Source of the DNA: Microcaldota archaeon
GTDB lineage: Archaea > Micrarchaeota > Micrarchaeia > Micrarchaeales > Micrarchaeaceae
NCBI GenBank assembly: GCA_021827665.1
Contig: JAKAUR010000034.1
Location: 1-38,022 of the forward strand
DNA: 38,022 nt
Direction of reading: 5' to 3'
The notes under the pieces were generated by a model. That model did not search any database, was not told the DNA's origin, and saw only the letters and a list, made by a program, of their open reading frames with translations. Position 1 is the stretch's first letter; each line of letters starts with the position of its first letter. This document shows, one piece after another, positions 32,068 through 38,022 of this stretch. The position numbers and the translations under genes are program-made.

Positions 32068-32178
32068 GAGAGCACAGAAGCGCAGGGTAGGAGAGCTTTG
32101 AGCTCTCCGTTCTTGCGGAAAGTCTTTTCCTTTGTGCCGGATAGGATCCGGCAAGCTTTATTTTTACCCTTATTATGA
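32008..32178 (+). CDS. Possible small protein (56 aa) with coiled-coil repeat
   Basis: A plus-strand ORF opposite the doubtful N-terminal part of the preceding gene. It encodes two near-identical decapeptides (MEEERAHALE, MEEKKAQALE), then EESTEAQGRRALSS and a hydrophobic end (FSFVPDRIRQALFLPLL). Codon choice (GAA, AGG/AGA, GCG) resembles nearby genes. A TATA-like TTATTTAAAGG lies ~85 bases upstream, but there is no clear ribosome-binding site and a hairpin lies within the 3' part. It may be a gene, a decayed fragment or chance. Confidence 0.25.
   Translation: MEEERAHALEMEEKKAQALEESTEAQGRRALSSPFLRKVFSFVPDRIRQALFLPLL
32090..32166 (+). other. Hairpin cluster ending in a T-run
   Basis: Three hairpins lie in series. 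They are GGAGAGCT-TTG-AGCTCTCC (32090-32108), GGAAA-GTCT-TTTCC (about 32117-32130), and TGCCGGAT-AGG-ATCCGGCA (32135-32153), followed by AGCTTTATTTTTA. The last has the form of a plus-strand terminator. Read on the minus strand the cluster is the first sequence behind secY. It may be a terminator, a processing site or a small RNA. Confidence 0.5.
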
Positions 32179-32180
32179 TT

Positions 32181-33635
32181 CTACTTCGTGAGCTTGTCAA
32201 GCATCGGGTATGTCTCAAATAAGCTCTCCTGCTCGAGCTGCTGGTACAGCATGTATATTATGCCGACAGTAAGCAGTATGCCTATCCCGGTGCCTATTGC
32301 ACCAGTAAGGTTGGCTACAGCTGCGAGCAATCCCACGAATATGCTTCCAAGCACCGTTATCGTGGGTATGTATTTGTTAAGCACATTCTCCACTATCCTC
32401 GGATCGCGCCTGAACCCTGGTATCTGCCAGCCCATATCGCCGAGCTGCTGGGCCATGTTCTTCGGGGACTGACCCGTCATCTCGACCCAGAACTTTCCGA
32501 ATATCACACACAGGACTACGAACACCAGCACGTATATTATCATGTGTATCCATTCCGGAACGAACACGAAGCCGCCCCATGGCATGAAAAGCTGGGTAGT
32601 GTGCGTTGCGAGATAGGTGAAGTAAGTGGCGTAGTTGCCTATGCCGTAAGGAGCAGCGTATGGAAGAGGGAAATCTGGGGATATCAGGTACAGCAGCCCG
32701 CCATTGAGGGTTACTGTCCCGCCTATGTTCTGGTACAGCCCTATGAATTTGGCTATGTTGCCGAGCGAACCTCCAACGTTGTATAGCAGCGGCTTGAACC
32801 AGACGCTTAAGCTTTCTTCAAGCGCTGTTGCAAGTATCACGGGAAGCACGCTGACATATAGGAACGGTATCGGAAGCCTTCCTCCAACTCCCCTGAGCTG
32901 CTCAAAGCTAAGCGGCAGCTCTATCTTCATCCCGTAGGCGTATATGCTTATCAGGAATATTATTATTGCGAAGAACAGCGGACCGAATGCCATTATAGCG
33001 TTGGAAAGCGCTGCGGCGCCTCCAGCCTGTATTGCCGCTATTGCCTCTGGTATGAGTATCTTTATCGTTCCTGCGACTATGGCAAAAGAAACGCCTCCGG
33101 CTATGAACATGTTTATTCCGGAGGTTATTCCGTACTTCGTCATTATTTCGTCGAGGAATATGATTATTATCGCGCCGATGGCTAGCTGAAGTATGACTAT
33201 GCCTATCTGCGCCGAGCTTATAACCGGCACGTAGCCGCTTATAACGAAAACCGCGGATTCTATTACGGCTATGGACATGGCGGCGAGCTTCTGCATTGCC
33301 TGGAACCTTGACTTCTGCGTGGTGTCGTTCATGTCCATTTTGAGCAGACCTGAACCGTTCAGCAGCTGCAGGATTATGCTCGAAAGCACTATGGGGCCTA
33401 TTCCCACTGTTATAAGGCTGCCGATCTTGGCGGCGAATATTATGCTTATCAGCTGCAGCACGGGCTGTGAAACAGCGGTAGGGCTGACGCCTATTGCATA
33501 AGCATTGTAGAGTATGAAATAGATAGTCATTATGCCTGCCGTCCAGTACATCTTTTCCCTTAGCGACAGGGGTTTTTTAGGACCCTTTATCGTTGGTATG
33601 TACGGGGCTATCTTGTCCATGAATTCTAGTGTCAT
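32181..33635 (-). CDS. secY: Protein translocase subunit SecY (Sec61 alpha)
   Basis: The 484-aa protein has ten hydrophobic segments and the archaeal SecY start (LEFMDKIAPYIPTIKGPKKPLSLREKMYWT). Other elements are the plug/TM2a region (IGPIVLSSIILQLLNGSG), the TM5 loop, TM7 (AAPYGIGNYATYFTYLA) and the cytosolic loop FWVEMTGQSPKNMAQQLGDMGWQIPGFRRDPR. It forms the SecYE-beta channel. ATG 33635 has a perfect GGAGGT 4 nt upstream. It stands alone, not in a ribosomal protein operon end as in many archaea, at least within view. Confidence 0.97.
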   Translation of the reverse strand: MTLEFMDKIAPYIPTIKGPKKPLSLREKMYWTAGIMTIYFILYNAYAIGVSPTAVSQPVLQLISIIFAAKIGSLITVGIGPIVLSSIILQLLNGSGLLKMDMNDTTQKSRFQAMQKLAAMSIAVIESAVFVISGYVPVISSAQIGIVILQLAIGAIIIIFLDEIMTKYGITSGINMFIAGGVSFAIVAGTIKILIPEAIAAIQAGGAAALSNAIMAFGPLFFAIIIFLISIYAYGMKIELPLSFEQLRGVGGRLPIPFLYVSVLPVILATALEESLSVWFKPLLYNVGGSLGNIAKFIGLYQNIGGTVTLNGGLLYLISPDFPLPYAAPYGIGNYATYFTYLATHTTQLFMPWGGFVFVPEWIHMIIYVLVFVVLCVIFGKFWVEMTGQSPKNMAQQLGDMGWQIPGFRRDPRIVENVLNKYIPTITVLGSIFVGLLAAVANLTGAIGTGIGILLTVGIIYMLYQQLEQESLFETYPMLDKLTK

Positions 33636-33744
33636 TGTTACCTCCGTTATAGAGTTTCTATTGCTGCTGTTCTAATTTCAGGTGCAGGGCTTCGGTTGTA
33701 AGCCATGCTTGGATTAGTCCCCAAAGAAGCACCAGCATTTTAGC

Positions 33745-34917
33745 TTATTTATTCTTCAGTTTTAAAAGCTTTGCGCCAAAGCTTATTGCCAGCACGTAGG
33801 AAAGCCCGGTATCCGAGAGGTTTACGGATATTTTAGCCGCACCGTTTGTCAGCCCTGACGCGAACTGGCTCAGCGAATCCATGTAGCGCGAATCGGAATT
33901 CATTGGATCAAATGTGAATTTTACCGCAGAGCCATTGTACTCGGAATTGCTTGAAGCCGAGACCGAGCGCATTATCTCGGAAATCATGCGCACAGGGTTC
34001 CTTGGATCGGATCCGCCAAAGCCGAATTCCTTGCTGGCGTATTCGCCCAGCCTGTGCATTTCCTGAATCGGACCCCTCACGTGCTTTGCTGTGGAAAGTA
34101 TCATTGCATTGTAAAGCCAGGAGAAGTCTCCGTGCCCACTCTTTTTGATGTGCGAAACTGCAAGATGTTTCGCAAAATTCCTCATCAGCGCAATTCTGTC
34201 TATTGCAATTTCGGCTTTTTGCCCATGCTCGAATACGCATTCTTCTGCGCCGTTGCACTCGCACTCACTTTCGTGCATTGCCATATAGGCGTTCTTTGCG
34301 TCGCTCAGGAAACCGGAGATTATGCCTGCCTCGAACGAATGCGCGTTAAAGCCAAGCTTGATGCTTGCAGTTGATTTTAGGGTTATGATGGGATTCCCGG
34401 AACGGGATATCCTGTATTTGGCCGCGTATCCGAGCTTCTGAAAGAACTTCGTGAGCTCTGGGATAGAGTCTTCGTACCACTTCGGCCTTGATGAGCCTGC
34501 GGCTTGGCTGTAATAGAGCTTGCCTAGCCTGAATCCTGACCTGTATTGCTCGCTCGCAGGCATGCTCAAATACACCATGAGTTTCGAGAATATTATGGCT
34601 TCGGCCGGAACATTGGCTTCAGAATTATAATGCGGCGAGAGCAGATCCTTTATGATTGCGTGGTTGTATGAATCAGGGGGTTCCGGTTGATAATCCACTG
34701 GCTTTGGTTCTTCCTTTCTTTTTACGGATGGCAGACTTGCTTTGCTCGTTTTAAGGGCATTTTTTGTAGATGAACTCCTTCGAGCCTTGGATACGCTCTT
34801 TGCAACCGAAGTTTTCTTTGGTTTTTTGGCTTCGGCCATTGCCCGTGTGGATTTTTTTGTATCGTATTGCTGCTTGCGATGTTTCCTTGGCTTGTCGGTT
34901 TGGCGTTTTGCTGCCAT
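33745..34917 (-). CDS. V4R-like sensor-domain protein with a basic N-terminal tail
   Basis: The 390-aa protein starts with ~75 residues very rich in Lys, Arg, Ser and Ala and probably disordered. A central region (~145-230) resembles the V4R small-molecule-binding domain: an alpha-beta part, then SFEAGIISGFLSDAKNAYMAMHESECECNGAEECVFE, where the spaced Cys residues are the V4R hallmark. The last ~160 residues are helical then beta (AAKISVNLSDTGLSYVLAISFG). V4R domains bind hydrophobic or metal-coordinating ligands in transcription and photosystem regulators. It is the third gene of an operon with a 1-base gap. The role is unknown. Confidence 0.6.
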   Translation of the reverse strand: MAAKRQTDKPRKHRKQQYDTKKSTRAMAEAKKPKKTSVAKSVSKARRSSSTKNALKTSKASLPSVKRKEEPKPVDYQPEPPDSYNHAIIKDLLSPHYNSEANVPAEAIIFSKLMVYLSMPASEQYRSGFRLGKLYYSQAAGSSRPKWYEDSIPELTKFFQKLGYAAKYRISRSGNPIITLKSTASIKLGFNAHSFEAGIISGFLSDAKNAYMAMHESECECNGAEECVFEHGQKAEIAIDRIALMRNFAKHLAVSHIKKSGHGDFSWLYNAMILSTAKHVRGPIQEMHRLGEYASKEFGFGGSDPRNPVRMISEIMRSVSASSNSEYNGSAVKFTFDPMNSDSRYMDSLSQFASGLTNGAAKISVNLSDTGLSYVLAISFGAKLLKLKNK

Positions 34918-34918
34918 T

Positions 34919-35446
34919 TCATCTTACCTGTTTTCTCCCATTCTTGGACTTTTTAGTTTGCCTTATTGCGCACGCAGGCTTTGAAAGCTTGTTTGCGTAG
35001 TAGCCCAGTATCACAATGTTCAGTATGAGAGCAGCCAGCATTAGAGGAGTCTCGTAATTTGCTATTGTCGTATCAAGGCTTATTATCGAGCCGGTGCTCA
35101 GGCCTATTACGGCAAGGTATGAAAGTGCAGAGAAGCTGCAGCCGCAGCTTACGGCGAAACTTCCGGCAAGAGCTATTGCGCTCCCGGAGACTGGCGCGGA
35201 TACCTTCGCTTTGTTGTTTCTGGTATTGAAGGCAGCATACACGGCCAATGTTACAATAACGGATGAGGTTATGGCTATCAGATAAAACAGGTATTCCGAG
35301 ATTGTATTATTGAAAAGTATTATCTTGTTGTCGGAAAGGACTATGCTCCTCATCACGAAGTAGTATATTAGGAAAGCTGCCACGTTCAATGCGATGTATT
35401 TTGGCTTTCTTACATAAAGTGCTTTGAACATTCCATAAACTCCCAT
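34919..35446 (-). CDS. Four-helix membrane protein with an intramembrane CGC motif
   Basis: The 175-aa protein has four hydrophobic segments (around 17-35, 50-72, 88-120, 130-155). The third contains SFAVSCGCSFSALSY, two cysteines separated by Gly in or near the membrane, and a further Cys lies near the C-terminus (KPACAIRQ), which is strongly basic. The gene begins directly after the stop of the DUF929 gene (TGA-ATG). I do not recognise the family. The paired cysteines next to an extracytoplasmic CxxC protein suggest, but do not prove, a thiol-redox relay. Confidence 0.65.
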   Translation of the reverse strand: MGVYGMFKALYVRKPKYIALNVAAFLIYYFVMRSIVLSDNKIILFNNTISEYLFYLIAITSSVIVTLAVYAAFNTRNNKAKVSAPVSGSAIALAGSFAVSCGCSFSALSYLAVIGLSTGSIISLDTTIANYETPLMLAALILNIVILGYYANKLSKPACAIRQTKKSKNGRKQVR

Positions 35447-36442
35447 TCAAACACCCATTGCAGACTCTAGATCCTTTATTCCCTGCAACTGGCAAACCGA
35501 TGGAGCATTGTTCAGGGAAGGGCACAGATAAGCTATGTAAACGTCTGCGGCAGCATACTCGCCCCATGCGAACTGGTCATTAAAGTTCTTGAGCTGCGAA
35601 AGTACCTGAGCATGCGTTTCGTTGGTCAAAGGAAGAGTTGAAGTACTCGGAGTCGTATTTCCGAATACTATACCCGTTGCCCCAGGAGCGAGAACCGTGC
35701 CCCAGAAAGTGAACGGCGTGCCCTGAAAATCGTTGGTTGAATTCATGAATGACATTGCCGACCTGTAAGTGGCGTTCGGGGCCTGGCCTACGAAATAGGA
35801 TAGCGGCTGGACTTCAAAACCGTCGACTATAGGCGATTCGTAATCTGCTGATATGAAGTTTATGTATTTGCTGTTGTAGTAGTTGCCGAAGCCCACTCCT
35901 TCCGAAGTGGTGTAGTTGTCCTTGCTCCAGTACACAGTCGGTACGTCGTGGTCGCCAAAACTGCTGTAACCTTCGTAGAGCCGTGAGAAATTGCCGAAGC
36001 GCGACAGAGCAAGCGCCATTGCCCACCTGTTCTCCCCGCAGAATACGCATGAGATTGCACCTATGTATATTACACTAGGCTTTCCGTTCACAACGAATGT
36101 ATGGTTTGACTTCAGAGTCGGAGGCGTGTCTATTATCTCGTCAGTTAACGAACCGTTGAGAAGCTTCAGGGCTGACGTGTTGAAATACGAGTTCGGGGCA
36201 TTATTTATTATTGACAGATATTGCGAGCTGAAAGGAACGTCTATGTTTGTAAGCCTGGAGCCGAAATGCTCGTTTGCAGGCTTAAACGGATTTACCATTG
36301 CAAATGCTAGTACTATCACAATAATCAGGAGCGCTATGGTGCTCCACTTGTAGTGATTCTTCTGCCTTGAAAGCTCAGCCACAGACTGATTGGAGCGGCG
36401 CCTTCTCGATTTGGGCTTTGAAGAGGGCATTCGAGATTCCAT
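35447..36442 (-). CDS. DUF929 family, membrane-anchored thioredoxin-like protein
   Basis: The protein begins at ATG 36442 (~331 aa; the ORF-track TTG at 36448 is less likely; a TATA-like ATATAATTAAATAC lies ~25 bases upstream). It has a basic cytosolic tail (KPKSRRRRSNQS), one membrane helix (TIALLIIVIVLAFAMV) and an extracytoplasmic domain. That domain contains GKPSVIYIGAISCVFCGENRWAMALAL, a thioredoxin-like strand with a C-x2-C motif, then the pattern of the DUF929 proteins of acidophilic and thermophilic archaea. It probably acts in disulfide formation or metal handling outside the membrane. It heads a three-gene operon. Confidence 0.8.
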   Translation of the reverse strand: MESRMPSSKPKSRRRRSNQSVAELSRQKNHYKWSTIALLIIVIVLAFAMVNPFKPANEHFGSRLTNIDVPFSSQYLSIINNAPNSYFNTSALKLLNGSLTDEIIDTPPTLKSNHTFVVNGKPSVIYIGAISCVFCGENRWAMALALSRFGNFSRLYEGYSSFGDHDVPTVYWSKDNYTTSEGVGFGNYYNSKYINFISADYESPIVDGFEVQPLSYFVGQAPNATYRSAMSFMNSTNDFQGTPFTFWGTVLAPGATGIVFGNTTPSTSTLPLTNETHAQVLSQLKNFNDQFAWGEYAAADVYIAYLCPSLNNAPSVCQLQGIKDLESAMGV

Positions 36443-36523
36443 TACCAAAACCGTATTTAATTATATTTTGAAATAAAGAATATATAATCTTTTGTTGTAT
36501 GTTTTTACCTTGAGGGCATTTTT

Positions 36524-37324
36524 ATGGCATTGGCGCAGCTGAGCACTAAAAAGGAGGATACCAAGTACAAGCAGAAGCTGGAGTTCATAGATGCGCACTG
36601 CCATCCGGACTTTCTCAGCGATGAGGAGCTGGATATTGCAAACGGGCACGGGGTCACAGCGCTGGTGGTCAACGGCGTTGACACGAAGTCGAACATGTCA
36701 ATAATTGGAGAAAGATGGCGCTCAGGGGTTTTCGCGGCGTTGGGCATACATCCCGAAAACGCTCTGAAAATGGCAGATGAAGAGATTGATTATAACATAA
36801 GCCTGATAAGGGCAAATGCAAAGGGCATATCCGCAATCGGCGAAATAGGACTGGATTACAAATTTGCAAGCAGCGAAAAAGACAGGGAAAGGCAGAAAGA
36901 GACCTTTAAGAAGTTCGTAAACCTTGCGATAGAGCTTGACAAGCCTGCCAGTGTCCATTCCAGGGACGCGCTTGACGACGCTTTGGAGATCCTAGGCTCG
37001 TCAGGGATAAAGAAGGCCCATATACACTTTTTCGAGGGTGACGGGGCTCAGGCTGAAAGGGTTGCCAAAATGGGCTTCATGGTTTCTGTGCCGCCCATGC
37101 ACTCTGCAAAAAGAATGGCGGCAATTGAATCGATACCGATATCAAACATAATGGCAGAGACAGATTCGCCCACTGCTGGGATGCACGTTTACGACATTGA
37201 CAAGTCAATAATGCTGATAGCCAAAGCGAAGGGCATGGATTTTGAGAGCTGCGCCGTGGCGGTAGCGGACAATACGAAAAGGTTCTTTAATATTGGCGTG
37301 CACAATCTAATTCGACGGATTTAA
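36524..37324 (+). CDS. tatD: TatD-family metal-dependent hydrolase
   Basis: The 266-aa TIM-barrel protein has the metal ligands of the family: FIDAHCHPDF, ALGIHPENA, AIGEIGLDYKF, SVHSRDA, HFFEGDG and MAETDSPTA. TatD proteins are 3'-5' DNA exonucleases or RNA-trimming enzymes in other organisms. ATG 36524 is taken; ~20 residues precede the first motif. The TAA stop is directly followed by the first base of tRNA-Arg. Confidence 0.93.
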   Translation: MALAQLSTKKEDTKYKQKLEFIDAHCHPDFLSDEELDIANGHGVTALVVNGVDTKSNMSIIGERWRSGVFAALGIHPENALKMADEEIDYNISLIRANAKGISAIGEIGLDYKFASSEKDRERQKETFKKFVNLAIELDKPASVHSRDALDDALEILGSSGIKKAHIHFFEGDGAQAERVAKMGFMVSVPPMHSAKRMAAIESIPISNIMAETDSPTAGMHVYDIDKSIMLIAKAKGMDFESCAVAVADNTKRFFNIGVHNLIRRI

Positions 37325-37431
37325 GGGCCCGTAGCTCAGCTTGGACAGAGCAGCAGCCTTCTAAGCTGATGGTCGCGGGTTCAAAATAAGTTTAGCGGTT
37401 CGCTAATGCTATGAAATTCCCGCCGGGCCCG
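37325..37431 (+). tRNA. tRNA-Arg (anticodon UCU) with an intron in the T-loop
   Basis: Cloverleaf: acceptor GGGCCCG/CGGGCCC, D stem GCTC/GAGC with loop AGCTTGGACA, anticodon stem GCAGC/GCTGA (one G-A mismatch at the top) around CTTCTAA (anticodon TCT at 37360-37362), variable TGGTC, T stem GCGGG/CCCGC, discriminator G, CCA not encoded. The T-loop is interrupted by 32 nt; removing them leaves the canonical TTCAAAT. The mature length is 75 nt. There is no spacer for a separate promoter after tatD. Confidence 0.93.
37386..37417 (+). other. Predicted non-canonical tRNA-Arg intron (32 nt, position 59/60)
   Basis: The fold is outer helix GCGGG/CCCGC, 3' bulge ATT, 4-bp central helix TTCA/TGAA, 5' bulge AAA, and an inner stem ending in TTAGCG-GTT-CGCTAA. 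Cutting after the second base of each bulge joins TTCAAA to T, giving TTCAAAT. Confidence 0.85.
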
Positions 37432-37849
37432 AATCCGCGCTTTCTTTTTGGCCTCTTCCTCCTCTTTTGTCCTGCTTTCCCTGCTTCGCGTTAACGAACT
37501 CTATCGAGAGGTCCTCATCCGACGGCGTCTCCATCCATGCCTTTATGTACGAAGCTATGTTCCTGAGCGGCTTCGAATACCTGTCGGTCAGCTCGTATAT
37601 GGAATTTTCGTGCTTAAGCAGCCCCAACTGAACTGCATAATCAAGATACCTCTTTGCGGTGGCAATTGGTATGCCTTCAGGCACGTCTTTGAGCCTTAGG
37701 CCGGACTTTTTGGCCATGCTAAGGAGCGTGGCGAACCTGTATGCCTCTGTTTCGTTTTCGAAGAATATCCTTGCAATGTCTGCGACCTTTGGGCTTTTGA
37801 CCTTCTCCCTGAAGGGCGCATCCTCGAATTCCCAGTATTTTATCGCCAT
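37409..37849 (-). CDS. Winged-helix DNA-binding protein
   Basis: The ~146-aa protein starts at ATG 37849, which has GGAGGT 5 nt upstream; the ORF-track start at 37867 lacks one. Residues ~25-95 form a winged helix: FATLLSMAKKSGLRLKDVPEGIPIATAKRYLDYAVQLGLLKHENSIYELT. A helical segment and a basic Gly/Arg/Gln-rich tail follow (KQDKRGGRGQKES). Its last ~7 codons and stop lie within the convergent tRNA-Arg gene. Confidence 0.7.
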   Translation of the reverse strand: MAIKYWEFEDAPFREKVKSPKVADIARIFFENETEAYRFATLLSMAKKSGLRLKDVPEGIPIATAKRYLDYAVQLGLLKHENSIYELTDRYSKPLRNIASYIKAWMETPSDEDLSIEFVNAKQGKQDKRGGRGQKESADSGPAGIS

Positions 37850-37912
37850 TTTTACCTCCGCATACATATTGGATTATAAGCATATATTTTTATCCGTGGA
37901 ACTGTTTGCACC

Positions 37913-38022
37913 CTATCTCTCTTTTATGAATGTGACCGTGTCCCTGTCCCTCAGAACGTGCTTTACCCCTACGCGCTGGTTTCTGAATTTCACACTTGGG
38001 CCATCGACAAATGCGCAGATCG
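37913..38022 (-). CDS. C-terminal TGS domain of a DRG/Obg-type GTPase (partial)
   Basis: Not in the ORF track. The minus-strand frame enters from the right edge and ends at TAG 37913. Its residues end DGPSVKFRNQRVGVKHVLRD then RDTVTFIKER. This matches the TGS tail of archaeal DRG-family GTPases (the SVKH-PQRVG-x-x-H-x-L-x-D-x-D pattern), which act in translation. The GTPase domain lies outside the window. Confidence 0.75.
   Translation of the reverse strand, partial: ICAFVDGPSVKFRNQRVGVKHVLRDRDTVTFIKER

Noticed and set aside
32080-32135. CACAGAAGCG and GCGGAAAGTC, resembling RNase P RNA conserved regions V and I
   Set aside because: They appear in the reverse order and too close together for an RNase P RNA, and the P4 pairing is not evident. 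A permuted RNA would need covariance-model support.

Overview
The window reads as a chromosomal segment of a small-genome archaeon, most likely a DPANN lineage close to Micrarchaeota/ARMAN; that placement is inference from gene content, not a database match. Evidence for an archaeon includes archaeal-type alaS, pelota, aIF2-beta, aIF1A, Orc1/Cdc6, RNase P proteins Rpp30 and Pop5, proteasome alpha, SBDS, the exosome Rrp4/Rrp41/Rrp42, L37Ae, RpoP, a histone, CDP-archaeol synthase, Pth2, SecY, an SRP RNA, and tRNAs without encoded CCA. Starts follow GGTGA/GTGAT-type Shine-Dalgarno sites inside operons, while several operon-leading genes have a TATA box about 25 bases before the start codon and look leaderless.

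Layout. 1-8.1 kb: an M20 peptidase tail, alaS with a Cas4/Exo5-like Fe-S nuclease, a DedA protein, an anchored surface protein, pelota, and a repeat protein of unknown role. 8.1-15.4 kb: metabolic and housekeeping genes (winged-helix regulator, ogt, ilvE, pth2, carS), a large membrane-anchored double AAA+ ATPase, an OB-fold (RPA-like) protein and an NDUFA9-like SDR. 15.4-17.7 kb: tRNA-Lys, an isochorismatase-like hydrolase, a type IV pilin fused to a LamG domain, tRNA-Ser and SRP RNA. 17.7-26.2 kb: an information-processing block in which translation factors, Cdc6, RNase P proteins, the proteasome and the exosome lie in near-superoperon order, ending with L37Ae and a short rpoP missing from the ORF track. 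26.2-30.8 kb: an opposite-strand histone/zinc-ribbon/PRC operon, thioredoxin, hisS, and a DUF763 gene. 30.8-38 kb: a surface protein, secY, a three-gene operon (DUF929 thioredoxin-like protein, 4-TM protein, V4R-domain protein), TatD, tRNA-Arg, a winged-helix gene and the TGS end of a DRG-type GTPase.

The strongest unusual signal is in the tRNAs. tRNA-Ser(GCU) carries a 17-nt insert in its D-loop and tRNA-Arg(UCU) a 32-nt insert in its T-loop. Both fold into a bulge-helix-bulge (3-nt bulge, 4-bp helix, 3-nt bulge), and removing the insert restores a canonical loop. The stop codon of the convergent winged-helix gene lies inside the tRNA-Arg intron. Other points of interest are the AAA+ protein with 8-9 membrane segments, the DUF929/4-TM/V4R operon, the pilin-LamG fusion, and a hairpin-rich strip with a 30-nt tandem repeat beside secY. 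I saw no CRISPR array, IS element, prophage or assured replication origin.
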